DNA from: Malachius bipustulatus
Taxonomy: Eukaryota > Arthropoda > Insecta > Coleoptera > Melyridae
NCBI GenBank assembly: GCA_910589415.1
Contig: OU342630.1
Location: 82,518,186-82,582,185 of the forward strand
DNA length: 64,000 nucleotides
Direction: 5' to 3'
Part shown: in pieces, positions 23,190 through 35,245 of the stretch
How positions within the stretch are numbered: the stretch's first letter is position 1
Layout of the letters: every line of letters begins with the position of its first letter
Notes under the pieces: generated by a model
What the model was told of the DNA's origin: nothing
The model's database searches: none
What the model saw: the letters and a program-made list of their open reading frames with translations, nothing else
Made by a program: the position numbers and the translations under genes

Positions 23190-23420
23190 AGCTCTTAAAG
23201 AAAAATATACAGAAACGCTTACTTTGCGTATCTTCAAAGACATAAGCCTCCGAATCAAGCAGGCTCAACCTGGATTTAGCACGACAGATGACCTCATAGT
23301 ACTTCAGACTGATATAATTGATGCTTTCGCTGAAAAACAAGATGTCACTACTGCAATTTTTGATAAAGAAAATGAAACTTGATACTATCTGGAGAATCAC
23401 AAACTGTAAAATAAAACAGA
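23190..23420 (+). pseudogene. reverse transcriptase fragment of a non-LTR retrotransposon
   Basis: The plus frame reads QAQPGFSTTDDLIVLQTDII, then DAFAEKQDVTTAIFD (about 23259-23363), followed after a frameshift by DTIWRITN. This matches the segment leading into catalytic motif A (usual form QFGFR.G.ST.D.L..L, FDIEKAYDTIWR). The motif A aspartate region is damaged by the frameshift. Only this piece of the enzyme remains. Confidence 0.75.
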
Positions 23421-24430
23421 AGAAATCAACTTATCAGAATGACAAACAAATAAAGAATCTTATGACAAACGTCCTGATGAAAGGATCATCCAAATTAGCT
23501 GAGAATGAGAAATAGTTTCATTCTTTTATATGCTCCAAAACCGGGTCCCTCAAGACACTACCTTGTTTATCTAAGCAAGAAAGGCTGCTCATACCATACG
23601 CCATTTACTCCAACTCTCTATAAGCCCACTTATTACCAATGACAGGTTTAAGATTTTCATCGGCGAAATATTAATTCATAATTTAGTGAAATAAGAGGTA
23701 AGGCTGACACTCCCATCACTTTCAGTTGAAGAAGTCCCTCTGCAAGTGTCGGACCACATTCAAACTAAAAACTTGGTTTAAGCTGCGATAGTAGGTTAAG
23801 TTCGACAGAGGCAACACAGATTAAATCTCCAGTGATTAGTTCGTGTGAACGTTTATTAGGTTCAAGTGGGGAGTCGAAGAACAAGTTCTTCTCAAGAGTA
23901 TGTTTAGAGCCCCGGTACGTTTAAAGTGGGTCTATGGCAGTCTTTATGGCAAAAATTTATTATTCTTCAAGCAAGACTGGATCTGAAAAGACTAAACACA
24001 AAATAATCCACACCGAATTTTCCTTGGCGTCTTCAGATCCAACCACATCGAGTCTCTACCTGGAAGCACACGAATTGCTAACTTTCGCTTCGTCCAAAGC
24101 AACTTCCTATTCTATTCAGCCCAATATCTGCTAACTTAGTTAAACTAAAATAATCGAGTCTACAGTATATTCACCACCCCTGAAATATTGTTCGGTAACA
24201 CCCCTAAAAAGCTACAGTAAATCCCAACAAATCTAGAACCATGGTAAGGAGACAATGCCCTCGCCATACTTTTTATAATCTTTTATCATTCTATTGCTAT
24301 ATCATATCACCTTGAGATAAAGCGTTACTTTCCAAAAATAGTAATTACGCAAAAAGTTATATAATAAACAGAAAAGGGGTCAATAAAATTATAAAACACT
24401 TACGCATTATCCGCAACTTCTTTAACTTTT
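23421..24430. other. intergenic, nothing recognised
   Basis: Frame 23934-24134 (66 codons) has no signature. No repeat ends were seen. Confidence 0.4.
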
Positions 24431-24434
24431 TGGC

Positions 24435-25060
24435 ACCCCATTTACTCATTTTAAAGTTGCTTGAACAATCTATATAGTCTAAACTACGCATAAATGAAAG
24501 TGTCGCACCCCAAAATTTTGCCTGACTTTGATTGAGAATTACTTTCGAAATTCTCAATATTTTTCGGTATTGTTTTCGCATGTCAGCAACCCTGTTTTTT
24601 TCCAAATACCCCCTTTTTCCAAATAAAAATTTTCTTGTAAGTTTTTATGAGCAAATTTTGAAGGTAGATGTCTCACCTCAAACAGCCTTTAACGGTAAAA
24701 ACTGATGTTAAATCGAAAATTTAAAACCGTCTGGAGGTAAGACATCAACCTTCGAAATTTACTCATCAAAACTTACAGGAAACTTTTATTTGTAAAACGG
24801 AGGTACGAAAACCGAGGAGTGATTCTGCACGCCTTCACATATCATCCTGTAGAGATTTATGTTGACAGTTTTTTGAGCTTAGATAAAATAAATTAGAAAA
24901 ATTAAGAATAGGGATGCTGACATGCGAAAACAAACCTGGAATACCTTGTTATCCCCAATCAAACTGAGGCAAAATTTTGGGGTGCGATATTTTCATTTGT
25001 AACACTTTGTCTGGCTACCGCATTCCATTTTCCCTTTTTACTGCGTGAGCCTTATACTGC
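24435..25060. mobile_element. approximately 0.6-kb palindromic (foldback) element
   Basis: The two halves are inverted copies around a centre near 24705. CGCACCCCAAAATTTTGCCT near 24512 pairs with AGGCAAAATTTTGGGGTGCG near 24971. TTTTCGCATGTCAGCA near 24576 pairs with TGCTGACATGCGAAAA near 24920. GAAGGTAGATGTCTCACCTC pairs with the complement near 24735-24755. Outer limits are diffuse. The 82-codon minus frame 24357-24605 overlaps the left arm and has no motif. Confidence 0.75.
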
Positions 25061-26025
25061 CATATTCAGAATACAAACATTCTACCCAGATCTTGCATCT
25101 TATTCATGTACCTATAGGTAAAGGGTTCATCATTAGGTATCACTAAGATTCCACTAAGATTCTTATTTTTGGAAGCTCGATATTTGTCGGTATTTCCATG
25201 ATGTTATTTTGAAAGAACAAACGGCTGCCTCAGTTCCCTACGTAAAACTTTTGTATATTTTTAATTTCACATTTTACCTGTGCGTGTTTAATACGCTAGT
25301 TAACGTACGAGAAGAAGTTTATATGAACTAGTATAGTCCATTATGTTACAAAATTGACTGAGATTATAATTATAATACAAATTGACATTCAATTTATTAT
25401 TATTATAAGCAATTATTCTCCTCAGAAAAGACAGTATAAATAATTAAACTTAATGACTGTAAACAACTTTCTGTATGAGACATGGCTAGGTGGTTTTATG
25501 TATTGCTCATTGTTATGTAAAATAATGGTCATTATAGCTATGTACTCCTTTCCTGATTTGCTTATTTTATACTCGTTAATGCGGTTGGTTTTATACTTAA
25601 TCATGTAAGCACATTACTTGATATTATCTTCGTTGAAATGTAACTATAACTGTTCTTGAATGCAAATATCATCACTAATATTGCTCAGACGTCAAACAGA
25701 TTTTGATGAAACTAATTTTCTGTGCAATCGAGTTCAGTAATTTTACTGTTTCAGTGGTGTAGTGGTATACTTATCATGGGTAATCGTACCATTAAAAAGA
25801 GAATTTTGAAATAGGCTGGAAAACTAACTGGCGAAAAAGAAATTTTTTTAAGACAAAAATCCAAATTTAAAGATTTAAATTTAAAATTAAGAGTGAACAA
25901 AATTTGATCAAAACATGTTTAACATCGCTTAGAAACAAATCATTATGCCAGGAGCCTAAGTACGCCAAAAAATTCCAAAATATTTGCATTTATTGGACAT
26001 TTACTTAAAGTAAATGGGAATTTTG
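25061..26025. other. AT-rich intergenic, nothing recognised
   Basis: No coding motif or repeat end was recognised. Confidence 0.45.
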
Positions 26026-26029
26026 ATAT

Positions 26030-26240
26030 TAATAAAAACAAACAGTACCGACTGTAAAGGACCGCCTGTATCGAGCAGCTTAACAGCGATCATAAGAGAC
26101 GAGAGCCTTCCCTGGCATTTGAATGGAAATCATTACCCATACACACACCCTTGTTTATCGGTGACTGGCTGTCTTAAGGTAACTTTTGTAATTAATTGTG
26201 TGCTGAGTCAGCTTGGACCCCACCAAACACTACATGAAAC
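26030..26240. other. GC-richer non-repetitive block
   Basis: A small patch of more balanced composition holding a 105-codon plus frame (26014-26331) without recognisable domains. It could be regulatory DNA or chance. Confidence 0.2.
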
Positions 26241-26640
26241 CAGCAACAAACAACAAACCCTGATGTCAAATTTCAAATTTTTTCCTTTCAAACAGGGATT
26301 TTTTTTCTTTTTTTTATTATCTCTTACATAGGTACACGCGTTCATCATCAATAATTCTAATAAAAAATCTCTTGTGTAATCAGTGAATGGATTATTTATT
26401 AAAAAAAAATTAATTAGAATAAAGATTAATTAAATAAATAAGCCCACTAATAAATAATTAATTAAATTAAGCCCTCTAGATACCGGAGATTTTTTTTAAC
26501 AAAAGAGGAAACATCGGTCTTAAACTATGTTGGTAAGACACCATCTGGTAATTTTTGGCTTAGAGATCTAGCTCACATAGCCATAGACAAATTGTTAATT
26601 ATTATTGTTTTGCTTAGGATCACCATATTGTTTTCTCATG
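26241..26640. other. AT-rich intergenic, nothing recognised
   Basis: Low-complexity A/T sequence with no motif. Confidence 0.4.
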
Positions 26641-27010
26641 TAATCCGCCATTAAAAAAATCAAAGAAACTAAAAATTACTAACATTCAGAATTTTTTTTA
26701 ATAAAATTTAAGTTTAAACAGAAAATTTAAACAAAAGTTGACTATGAAAACTCTGGATCTGGGATCTAGACGGCTTTTGGAATTTTTTAAGTGGCAGATG
26801 GATAGCTTTTAACGACTTATGTAAACCTACAAAAAATCATAAATATATTTTCATAAATAAAAAATATTTCTGAACTAAAAGTCTCGATTTTTCAGTTTTC
26901 AGCATATTTCAGCAACGCCTGAAATTTTCCTGATTTTTTTTCAGGTTCTTATTAACTTTTCTCTAGTTTAATCAACATCGCGTATCTCTTACCGTTTCCA
27001 ATATTCCAAT
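26640..27010. mobile_element. diverged partial copy of the 49964-50965 foldback family
   Basis: Runs collinear with 50620-50940. Shared phrases include AAAGTTGACTATGAAAACTC, GGCAGATGGATAGCTTTTAA, CCTACAAAAAAT, TCTCGATTTTTCAGTTTT and CGTATCTCTTA.CGTT. The terminal CACCCTG and the opposite arm are not recognisable. Confidence 0.65.
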
Positions 27011-27079
27011 GTTATCCCTTCCTTATCTTGAACACACTGGTTTTTTTATTGAAAATGCACATGCACTGCAGGGAAATCC

Positions 27080-27487
27080 CTATGACGCTCTGGGAGCGGT
27101 GCATGAGCGGAGATGTCGATTCACGTTAGCTTTGAATCTCTGTAGGTTGTATACTTCGGGAAACACGCCCTTTGGAATGCTATTCCAAAGTGATGCGGTT
27201 CTATACATAAAAGAAGTCTGAAATAGGGTGGTACGAGGTGTAACGAGCTGAACCTGATACGGATGAGCGTCTGCGGCTCGACGTGTATTTCTGCCCGTTC
27301 TTGTTCTAGGTGGGATCAAGCTGGCCACGTCTTTTGAACACTTTCCGTAAAAATATCTGTAAAACAGATTCAGGTCAGCTACTCTTCTGCACTGTATAAA
27401 ACGCGGCATTATACGTAAACAATATTTGAGAATATCAAGTATATTGTAAAATAAAGAATTATCTATTATTCTAGAGTTTGAATACAA
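27080..27487 (-). pseudogene. C-terminal end of a non-LTR retrotransposon ORF2
   Basis: A 135-codon minus-strand frame is open through RRVADLNLFYRYFYGKCS, DVASLIPPRTRTGRNTRRA and YRTASLWNSIPKGVFPEVYN, ending LQRFKANVNRHLRS. This is the standard LINE ORF2 end (usual wording R..DL..FYRYFHG.CS, RTA..WNSLP..VFP...L..FK..V). It is the best-preserved LINE fragment in the window, with no stops for over 100 codons. It lacks all upstream parts, so it is 5'-truncated. The true protein would extend beyond the annotated start. Confidence 0.85.
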
Positions 27488-27489
27488 AC

Positions 27490-28380
27490 CTACAAACCTA
27501 GGTTTCTATTCAAACTTTATCGAAGAACAAAGAACACAAAGCCATAGGGTTATAATAAAAACTACGGCATCGGCAACATCGCGAATGACTTTTGATTGGC
27601 ACCACTTCTTACGCCGTACCTGTTTAATTCCACCGCCTGGTAGAATGACTTATGACTATTCCAGAAGAGGCTCTGTTTAATTAATAACCTGAATATTTTT
27701 GAATATTTTAACACTACAACAGACATCATTAATAAACTGGTAACGTGGGGCGTTTTCACTAAAGACGTATCGTATTTATCTAAGAAATGATGGGGCTAAG
27801 TAAGAAGGCCATACTTGGAAGTATTCTGCATAAATTTAGGACCACTATAACACAGAGAGTATAAGGGGGCAATCTCGGGATTGATACGTCTACATTATCT
27901 TTATTTTCATCTCAATTTCTTGCACTGTATACCTATACGTACTTGTAGAGTAAGTTTTCCGAGACCCGTTTAAATTTCACACAACTAAAACTACTTTTAT
28001 TCTTATTCACAAATTACTCCAGTCTAAACTAATACCTACCCCTACTAGGAATACATATGCATTCCAGTAGCAGTGGTATTGTTTTATAGGTAAGTAAAGT
28101 CTTTGGCAGGATATGAACACCGAAGAGCATAAACAAAAATATCTACAAATTCTCATTGCGTAAATTCAAGTTGTTCAGAAATTACCTGCCTAAAATCCCG
28201 TTTTTGTGACGCTTTACTAAAACCAGTGAATTTTTCCTATAGGGCACTACTTGGTAAATATGAACCGCACTGAGCAAACTAAGTTCATCCATAAAAAATG
28301 ATGACTCCAAAACTGTGGACTAGAATCTTCTCCATAAAGATAAAACCCAAGTAAAGACTATTTCGAAAACAATATTTGAG
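27490..28380. other. intergenic, nothing recognised
   Basis: No repeat ends or coding motifs. The minus frame 27562-27759 has no signature. Confidence 0.4.
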
Positions 28381-28381
28381 A

Positions 28382-29047
28382 TTATTTTTGAGCAGCCTCT
28401 ATAAGCCTTTGATCTATCAGTAACGAAAACTGATTGAATGCAACATCTGTTTCAGGTGCCATTTCAGTAATAATTCTTTTGCCTAGAACGTCATATATAT
28501 ATTGTTGTGGCATTTTTAACTTGATCGTGTCTTCTCAAATTTGTAAAAAACAGAGAATTGATTGGAAAATTTCTTAACATCTTCAATATCTACAAGCGAG
28601 CTTTACTTGCAAGATGTGAAACGCATATAGATATATCGTAATGTAGACGCTGAAAAAGGCATGTTTGGTATTTGTGGATTCAGTGCCATGTAAGCACTGT
28701 TGGATTAAAAGAATAACACTCTCTCAATTATTTACTGTTGATCCGTACACACTACTTAAATAGCTGTCAGTAAAAGAAATTATCTGATTTGTTTCAAGGT
28801 ACGAGTAGTTCTTTTTCGTTAATTTAACAATGTCTTCATTTTAATTTTTTCGAGCATTCATAACCGAAGCAAACGACGTGAAAGATTTACATAGGTAATT
28901 AAACTGCGTTAAGGCACTGGAATATCCAGCATGAGTAAGGGAATGCAAAATTTACTACGCTTAAAGAATTCCTCATAAAAATACCAATTCATATTAAAGT
29001 TCAGAGGGATTATAATTGCCAAGTCTCGCTTCCTCTCATCCAAATAA
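28382..29047 (-). pseudogene. decayed coding region of unknown identity
   Basis: I do not recognise the protein. Read on the minus strand, fragments with protein-like composition follow one another in different frames. The first (29047-28909) contains ERKRDLAIIIPLNFNMNWYF and is open for 45 codons. A second reads SALTQFNYLCKSFTSFASVM and later EDIVKLTKKNYSYLETNQII. A third contains NPQIPNMPFSASTLRYIYMR and, after a stop, VDIEDVKKFSNQFSVFYKFE. The last (28525-28382) contains IKLKMPQQYIYDVLGKRIIT and ends EAAQK with a stop. Interruptions are few for DNA this AT-rich, which suggests a once-coding sequence of at least 200 residues. Confidence 0.35.
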
Positions 29048-29425
29048 CAGGGGGTGAATAAAATCTTCACGCCAGGAAACTAGTCAATGCATGTAAATTG
29101 GGGTTACAATTTATGAACTCATGAATACTATCCTATCACATCATATTACTACTCTCATATTATCTCAATGCAATTTTTTTTTTTGACGGCGTACTTGATG
29201 TACAGACGATTGTAATAACCTTAACAAGATCTTCTATCATCATAGTGTCTTGGTGTTAAGTGTAACTTTTGTTCATTCTTGTATTTTTATTCTTTAAAAA
29301 TAAGAGAAATGTGCTTCATAGGTCAGCGACTTACCTATAATTTGAAGATTTTATAGAGAGGACTAGGTAATTTAATAATAATTATGAAAATTAAATATTA
29401 TCAAAATACATAATAGTAATTTATA
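29048..29425. other. AT-rich intergenic, nothing recognised
   Basis: No motifs seen. Confidence 0.4.
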
Positions 29426-29429
29426 GTCC

Positions 29430-29860
29430 GCGAAATTGAACTTTAGCGCTTGAGAATGAGAGCTTTTTGTCGAGGCGAGAGCCGAAACAAAAAATCATTT
29501 GAATAAGCACCATAATTTCGCTCGCGAGATGCATACAATTTTTTTTAGATCGCTTTAGACGGAAAAAATAGAAAAATAATCATAAAAATGACGAAAGGAA
29601 ATTTTTTATTTAGTTCCAAATTGCTTGTGTCTTTGTTCCTAGGAAAACATGATTTTGCTTCCTATTATGGTACCTAAAATACTTTTCGCTTTAGTGCGCG
29701 AAATACTTCGCATACACACCTTTCCGAGTAGACAATAATAATGTGTCTTTTTTCCTTCAGCATTGATGAAAAATGTCACAATATTTTTACGGCTGTATAA
29801 AAAATGTTTATGCATCTCGAGCGCAAAATTATGGTGCCTAAAGTTCAATTTTGAGCACTA
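29430..29860. mobile_element. about 0.43-kb inverted-repeat element
   Basis: AAATTGAACTTTAG near 29435 pairs with CTAAAGTTCAATTTT near 29838. AAGCACCATAATTTCGCTCG near 29505 pairs with GAGCGCAAAATTATGGTGCC near 29819. The interior is unpaired. The 69-codon minus frame 29639-29848 lies across it and is not believed. Confidence 0.6.
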
Positions 29861-30310
29861 GATACAAAAATAATTATTTTAGACAGCTTTATGGAAATAT
29901 TAAAAAAAAAATCGAAATAGGTAATAGGCCAATAATGCCTATGATGTAATCAGAAAAATGACGCAAGGAAATTTTTTATTTAGTGCAAAGTTTTCTAGGA
30001 AATCAAAATAATCAATCAAAATAAAGAGCACGGTAGGCTCGACTAGCGCCATAAGATACACCAAAGACAGACAAAATGCGTGTCAAAACTGAGTGCAGTG
30101 CACCCCAGTGTACTAGAAGTAGGTAAGGACCTAATACTACTGGCAATTGTTAGACAAGAGATGAATGGCATGTTGTAAAACAACTTTAAATTTACTTAGG
30201 TACATCAATAACATCAATTACATCAATGAACATCAATGTCTTTTACATCATGTAATTTACGAAATGAACGAAATAGTTTGCGCTCTAGTGCGCGAAATAA
30301 TACACGCTAT
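29586..30310. repeat. dispersed direct repeats linked to the 29.4-kb element
   Basis: AAAAATGACG(A/C)AAGGAAATTTTTTATTTAGT-type sequence occurs at 29586 and again at 29953, 367 bp apart. AGTGCGCGAAATA occurs at about 29694 and 30290. The pattern suggests duplicated or overlapping copies of one element. Confidence 0.5.
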
Positions 30311-31955
30311 ACTTTTCCTACGAGCATAACAAGACAATTTTTTATTTAGGTATTTTCTACATCAGAATCGAAATTACTCTCAGTCTCAATAGTATCCATC
30401 ACTTCAAGTAACCGAAATAATTCACGTCACTTTAACTCCGCCACTAATATATCAATTAATTATTCACTTACGAATTGTACATTTAAAATTAATATTTACA
30501 ATTAATAACAATATTCGTTATTATGTATTAATTATTATATGATTATTACCTATAAATAATCCTAAATAATTCTATAAACAATAACTAACAATCCATAATC
30601 GGCAGCTCGAATATTACAGTATAATTGACTGGTCAGTGATCCAGCTGATTGCGAGTGAGTGACGTGAAAATTGACAGATTTGTGTTTACCTATAATTTAA
30701 TAGAGTTGGGAGGTACCAATTTCCCCAATTGAACTGATTTTAGAATTTTATAATACCTGCTCTCTCGATTAAGATAGACATATGTGTCGAGTGTACCTAC
30801 TAGTAAATAATACTTATACACAAATCAGCATAAGAATGTAGGTACTTATTGTTCCAAAAGCGACCGTTTAACCCATCACTATTGTTGTCATCGAATGTTG
30901 TCTATTTAGGTGATCCTACATAGCGCTAATACTCTATGGTTTGCCGATCGCTACTTTTTCTACGTCAACCTCACACTCATAACTGAAAAACTGTACAGTA
31001 ATGAACTTTGCGTATGCCTTACGTCTCTTTCCCGCACACTTTTATAAAAGTAAAAAATCTTCTAGTTTGCGTATAAATAACGATGCGCAAAATGGTATTT
31101 TGTTTAGTGATCGTAGGAAAACCATATTATAATGTAATGAGATTTTCAAATTTATAACGGGAACTTCCAACCGAAAGCCAACAATATTTTCATAAGCTCT
31201 GACACAGAAAGTTCTGACAACTCTTCACTGAAATACAGGGGTCGTTTTTTAAGTACCTACTCATGCAGATTTACTTAAAAATTTTTTTACAAAATGTGTA
31301 AAATTTAATTTTTCTTTTTCTTGGGCGTTTCTAATCTAAATTTCATTGAGATAAGTTGTCTGACGCTCCATTACAGAATGTAGTGCTCCGTTACATGTCT
31401 GAGCATGGATCTTAAAGGAATGCTAGGAACTCAAAGGAACTTACTCGCGCTTACAAGTTTTAAAAATCTACAGTTGAAGTCCCTTTTTCTTGCAGTTACA
31501 AAAGTTTAGTTAACGAAAAGAAGTTAACGAAAAAATAACGAAAATGATCTTTGGCGTTTTTGAATCATCAAATAGATAACGCAGGTTATTGAAACTTCCC
31601 CTTTGCCAATATAATTATGTCTTGTATCTTTTCTACCCCATCCAGTAAGAATTTTTGTCAGGCGCTGATTCGACATTCTGAGTCCGGCTCATTTGGCAAA
31701 GAACCAAGAAAGCCAAATAAAGAAGTATAGCTGTGTCTAAAGCAAAAATTTATCATCATGGTCGCCCAATTCAACGTGGGAGAGAGGAAATAATGCAATC
31801 TTTCATTTTCATGGCCTTTTGTTTCTTCCACTGATGGCTTTTTATTTAGTAGCTGTATTAATCAAGCAGGCTTTTTGAGGCTTCTTAAGCTTCTACATAA
31901 CTGTATTATATTGTGTATTGTAATAATAGGGATTTATCTACACTACGTCCTAGAA
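30311..31955. other. AT-rich intergenic, nothing recognised
   Basis: Very AT-rich around 30440-30600. No coding motif or repeat end was recognised. Confidence 0.45.
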
Positions 31956-31959
31956 GATC

Positions 31960-32280
31960 TTTTGTGTCTCCCCTCTTGGTGTTTATTCTATTATAGCACC
32001 CCATCCAATTCTAGTTTTTGGGGAAGATTTAGGATTTTCGATGGTTCTAAAGATGACAAGTCTTTTTCCGTTGGTTGGTAAACCAAGACATCTTCTTTGT
32101 TGTAAGTACTGCATGGCACTCGACCAGGAGATGTGTGGGGTTTCTTCCCCCTCCATGTAGAATCTACAGATTTGATCATTTTGAAGCATTCTCAAACAGT
32201 TCCTGTTGAGTATGATGGAATTTTGACTGCCTTAATTCTGGGAGGTCTTTCCAGATATTTTTTTTTGGGGTTTCCTCTTC
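31960..32280 (-). pseudogene. 3' end of a non-LTR retrotransposon (RNase H-type, R1/Jockey-like)
   Basis: On the minus strand one frame reads QICRFYMEGEETPH and then YLQQRRCLGLPTN, while the overlapping frame reads PTEKDLSSLEPSKILNLPQK. Switching between frames gives the LINE tail (usual wording C.FC.E..ETP.H....C, R....LG.....L..L....IL.F). At least two frameshifts lie within 200 bp. This is the same kind of domain as at 22504-22905 but on the other strand and clearly diverged from it. Confidence 0.72.
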
Positions 32281-33188
32281 TTTAGAAGAGTACAACGACA
32301 TACTTCTCAAAAAAATCAATAAATAATTTTTATATTGCTATCATATAAAAATTTTGGCAAAAAAATTGATTTTGCCTTAATTTGTAACAAATCACTATTT
32401 GACTTGATTTTTGTTTCAAAATGCCATTAATTAGCCATATAATTTTTGGACACTCACGGTCAAGAAGACACACTTACGGTCAAGAAGGTCTACAAAAATA
32501 TTTTCATGATATTGATTCGAAGTGACATTTTGTAAATAAAGGAGTTATTTTGTAATATTCACATTAATAGTAATTATTGCACTCGTGCCTCCAAGCGACA
32601 ACTTGGTGGTATCTTGTATGAAATATTGTCTAACGTCTAATAACTCGTGGATAACATCGACTTTGCGTGCTTAAATAGCATTCACTTAGCGACTTATTGT
32701 ATTCGCAACTTAACTCAGTACTACTTTTACTCATCACACACTCAACTCCTAATAATAATAATTATAAAGTAAAGATAATATTTTAATTTCAATCTACTGA
32801 AATATATCCTCGAAACACTCGGTATATCCAGCTAACACAAATCAACACCAGGTGACTGTTTTATGGTCCAGTATTAGCACTTCATCGGGCATGTTTTACA
32901 GAGATGTTCTTCTCCGAGAGTGTATAGATCTTGCGATCAGCATGTTCCGCTGTTATTACAATCCATAACTAACTCTGACACTTACACACTCCTCTCTGAC
33001 ACGCATAAGAGAGATATTAACAGGTTGTAATTAATCCACGATCATAACTCTCGCCAAAAAATCGACCAACGATCGCGTGCTGAACTGTTCGATTTAACAG
33101 ATCGCGAGATGTTGGAGTGAAACTGACATCGAAGGAATAACAGAATTATCATCGCTTAGTTTATTGTAAATTGTGAGATATAATAATA
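32281..33188. other. intergenic, nothing recognised
   Basis: A short direct repeat, TACGGTCAAGAAG and CACGGTCAAGAAG, lies near 32457-32487. No genes or element ends otherwise. Confidence 0.4.
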
Positions 33189-33837
33189 TACAGAGTGTTT
33201 CACGAGTAGACCGACATGGCCTAAGGGTAGGGGTAGTTTTTTTTAAGGCGATTCAGGATCTGGTTTTGGAATTTGTTTCAGGTCCTTCGTTTCAATTCTT
33301 CGGGCGAGTAATGTATTTTGCCGAAATTTTTGATGAGCAGTATCTTGAACGAATTTATGAAGTTAATGGAAATTTGGGAGGTAGGCTCTACTTGATACCC
33401 CGCATTTTCCGCCTACTCGAAAGCCACAGGACCTTACTTAGTTTTTCTGATCTGCTTCAAAGGTTTTGTCAAAAATTTCACCGTGTATGCATTTTCTTCA
33501 ACGCTGAAAGGTTGTTACTGCAATTATTTGGAAACCTTTCCCTTTCCTTTTCAATAGTCTCAACGATCATTCATACTGTTCTCGTTCGTTCACCTTTATG
33601 ACGACACATTTTCTGCAGCTGTCTCTTGGAATATTTCAGTTTTTTTATCTTATTAACACTTACGTTTAGCTCGAAAAAAATTAGTACAGTTCCTTATTCT
33701 GGCTAAAAATACTTGAATCACCATCTGTAATCGATAGGAAAGCCCTCAAAAAAATTTCAGAACCAGATAATGGATCGCCATGAAAAACTACCCTCACCCT
33801 TAAGGCATGTCGGCCTGCTGGTGAAACACCCTGTGTA
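33189..33837. mobile_element. 643-bp foldback element with CAG(A/G)GTG ends
   Basis: The element runs about 33191-33833. The left end is CAGAGTGTTTCACGAGTAG and the complement of the right end is CAGGGTGTTTCACCAGCAGG. Arms continue through CCGACATG, GGGTAGGGGTAGTTTTT or GGGTGAGGGTAGTTTTT, GGCGAT and ATCTGGTT for about 90 bp. TA precedes it; the right flank is TG, probably a mutated TA. The 142-codon plus frame 33173-33601 spans the left arm and interior and has no recognisable domain. Confidence 0.8.
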
Positions 33838-34335
33838 AGATGATTCAAATCATCCTTAGTAATTATTTTATTGCTGCCAAGTTCATATTTTTCCATATAG
33901 AAAAGTCGTTAACGTAATAATCTAAAATAAGTCGAAACGTATATGCCAGGGTGCGAGAACCTTAACGAAACTGGATTTGGATTTGGTATAATGACATCTT
34001 GAGACATACCAAAACGTTATCCTTGAATTAAATTCCCTTTGAGTGACAGCTGCAACTCCTACATTTTTAAATGAGGAATATCGACTTGTGATACCTCATT
34101 TTGAAGTTTTTTTCATTCTCAGTTCAAAAAAATGTAATATTTTTTTATAAGTATATTTTTTGTAAAAACTAACAGTAAAAAAATATTTGGCGCTTTTGAC
34201 GTCGTTTGGTATACAAAAAACTGAATGAAAATCATTTCAGTGCTGGAAATGTTCAAAATAAATTCCCACTGAACGTGTTGGTAGCCTCCTAATCTTAAAT
34301 AAAAATGTTTTCTAAGGTTTTTCAACGTCTGAGGC
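33838..34335. other. AT-rich intergenic, nothing recognised
   Basis: No motifs or repeat ends were seen. Confidence 0.45.
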
Positions 34336-34339
34336 GTGA

Positions 34340-34720
34340 CCGACCTCCCTTCATGCGTAATTCTTCTTCTTTGAGTCAGTCATATTTGTCTTAATTTTGT
34401 ATACCATACCTACCGTACGTATCACAGATCACATAAGCCCACAGAAAGAGAGTAAATTCAGGAGACCGTGCTGGCCCTTCTAGCGATCCTTGCCTCCCTT
34501 TTCTATTCACCACGGTCTATATTCACTTATTTTGAAATGTTAAGTTGAGATATTGCTGGACATTGATTCGATAATGTGGTTATTCTCATCCTGCTGGAGT
34601 CATGTTGTATTAACTGTAACTTGTGGTTTGCTTGAGCCGGATATAAGTTTGCCAAAGAGACGATAATATTTTGGAGCACGATAAACGCTGCAAGTTTTCT
34701 TGTAGGGAATTTAGACAAGC
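34340..34720 (-). pseudogene. mariner/Tc1-type DDE transposase relic
   Basis: On the minus strand near 34596-34588 the frame reads QQD, the second catalytic Asp motif (usual QQDGA). A frameshifted stretch like NVQQYLNLTF then follows. At about 34475-34428 the frame reads EGPARSPEFTLFLWAYVICD, the third catalytic motif region (usual WPARSPDLTPLDFFLWG); the Asp is replaced by Glu and a few residues are lost. Only about 120 codons of the catalytic core remain, with stops and shifts. Terminal repeats were not found. Confidence 0.68.
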
Positions 34721-35243
34721 AGACCCTTAATTTTTTCAGTTAGTATGAAAAGCATATCATTTTCTAATATGTAATAAAAATATCGTTCAAATGAGGTATC
34801 TAATAATTTAGGGGTGCGAAAATGCGAATCAACGTGGGTGGAATTTAGGGTTGAATTTGCACGTTGCAGGATGTCATTTCCGAATTCAAATTTTATAACT
34901 AAAGCCTAATTATTGAGACATTACATTTATTCCTTTTGGCTTATTACACACTGAACGTTTTTTTAAGCGATGAATTTTCCATTAATTTATAATAATAACG
35001 GTCCGATGACCATAAATTTTGGATTCAAAACTGCCAACTATTTCAACTTCAATGAGTCAACCTAAATGACGATATTTTGCCTATTTTTATAGCTCACTGC
35101 CCAAAAATAAAATTGTCGTTCCAAACGATCTCGAAGGATTTCATTGAAAATATTTTTATTGTAATTCTATTTACTTTGATAAAAGAATAAGAACCAAGTA
35201 GTCCAGTCAACGAAAACAATTCCGTCAGAAATTTGTTTATGAT
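34721..35243. other. AT-rich intergenic, nothing recognised
   Basis: Possible upstream transposase remains are too decayed to recognise. Confidence 0.4.
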
Positions 35244-35245
35244 GC

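Noticed and set aside
32281..33188. Possible gene region between the LINE fragment and the foldback element
   Set aside because: No credible open frame, splice pattern or conserved motif; ordinary AT-rich filler.
33173..33601. 142-codon plus-strand open frame
   Set aside because: It begins at the edge of a foldback element and continues through it; no motif, and the first residues are encoded by the terminal repeat.
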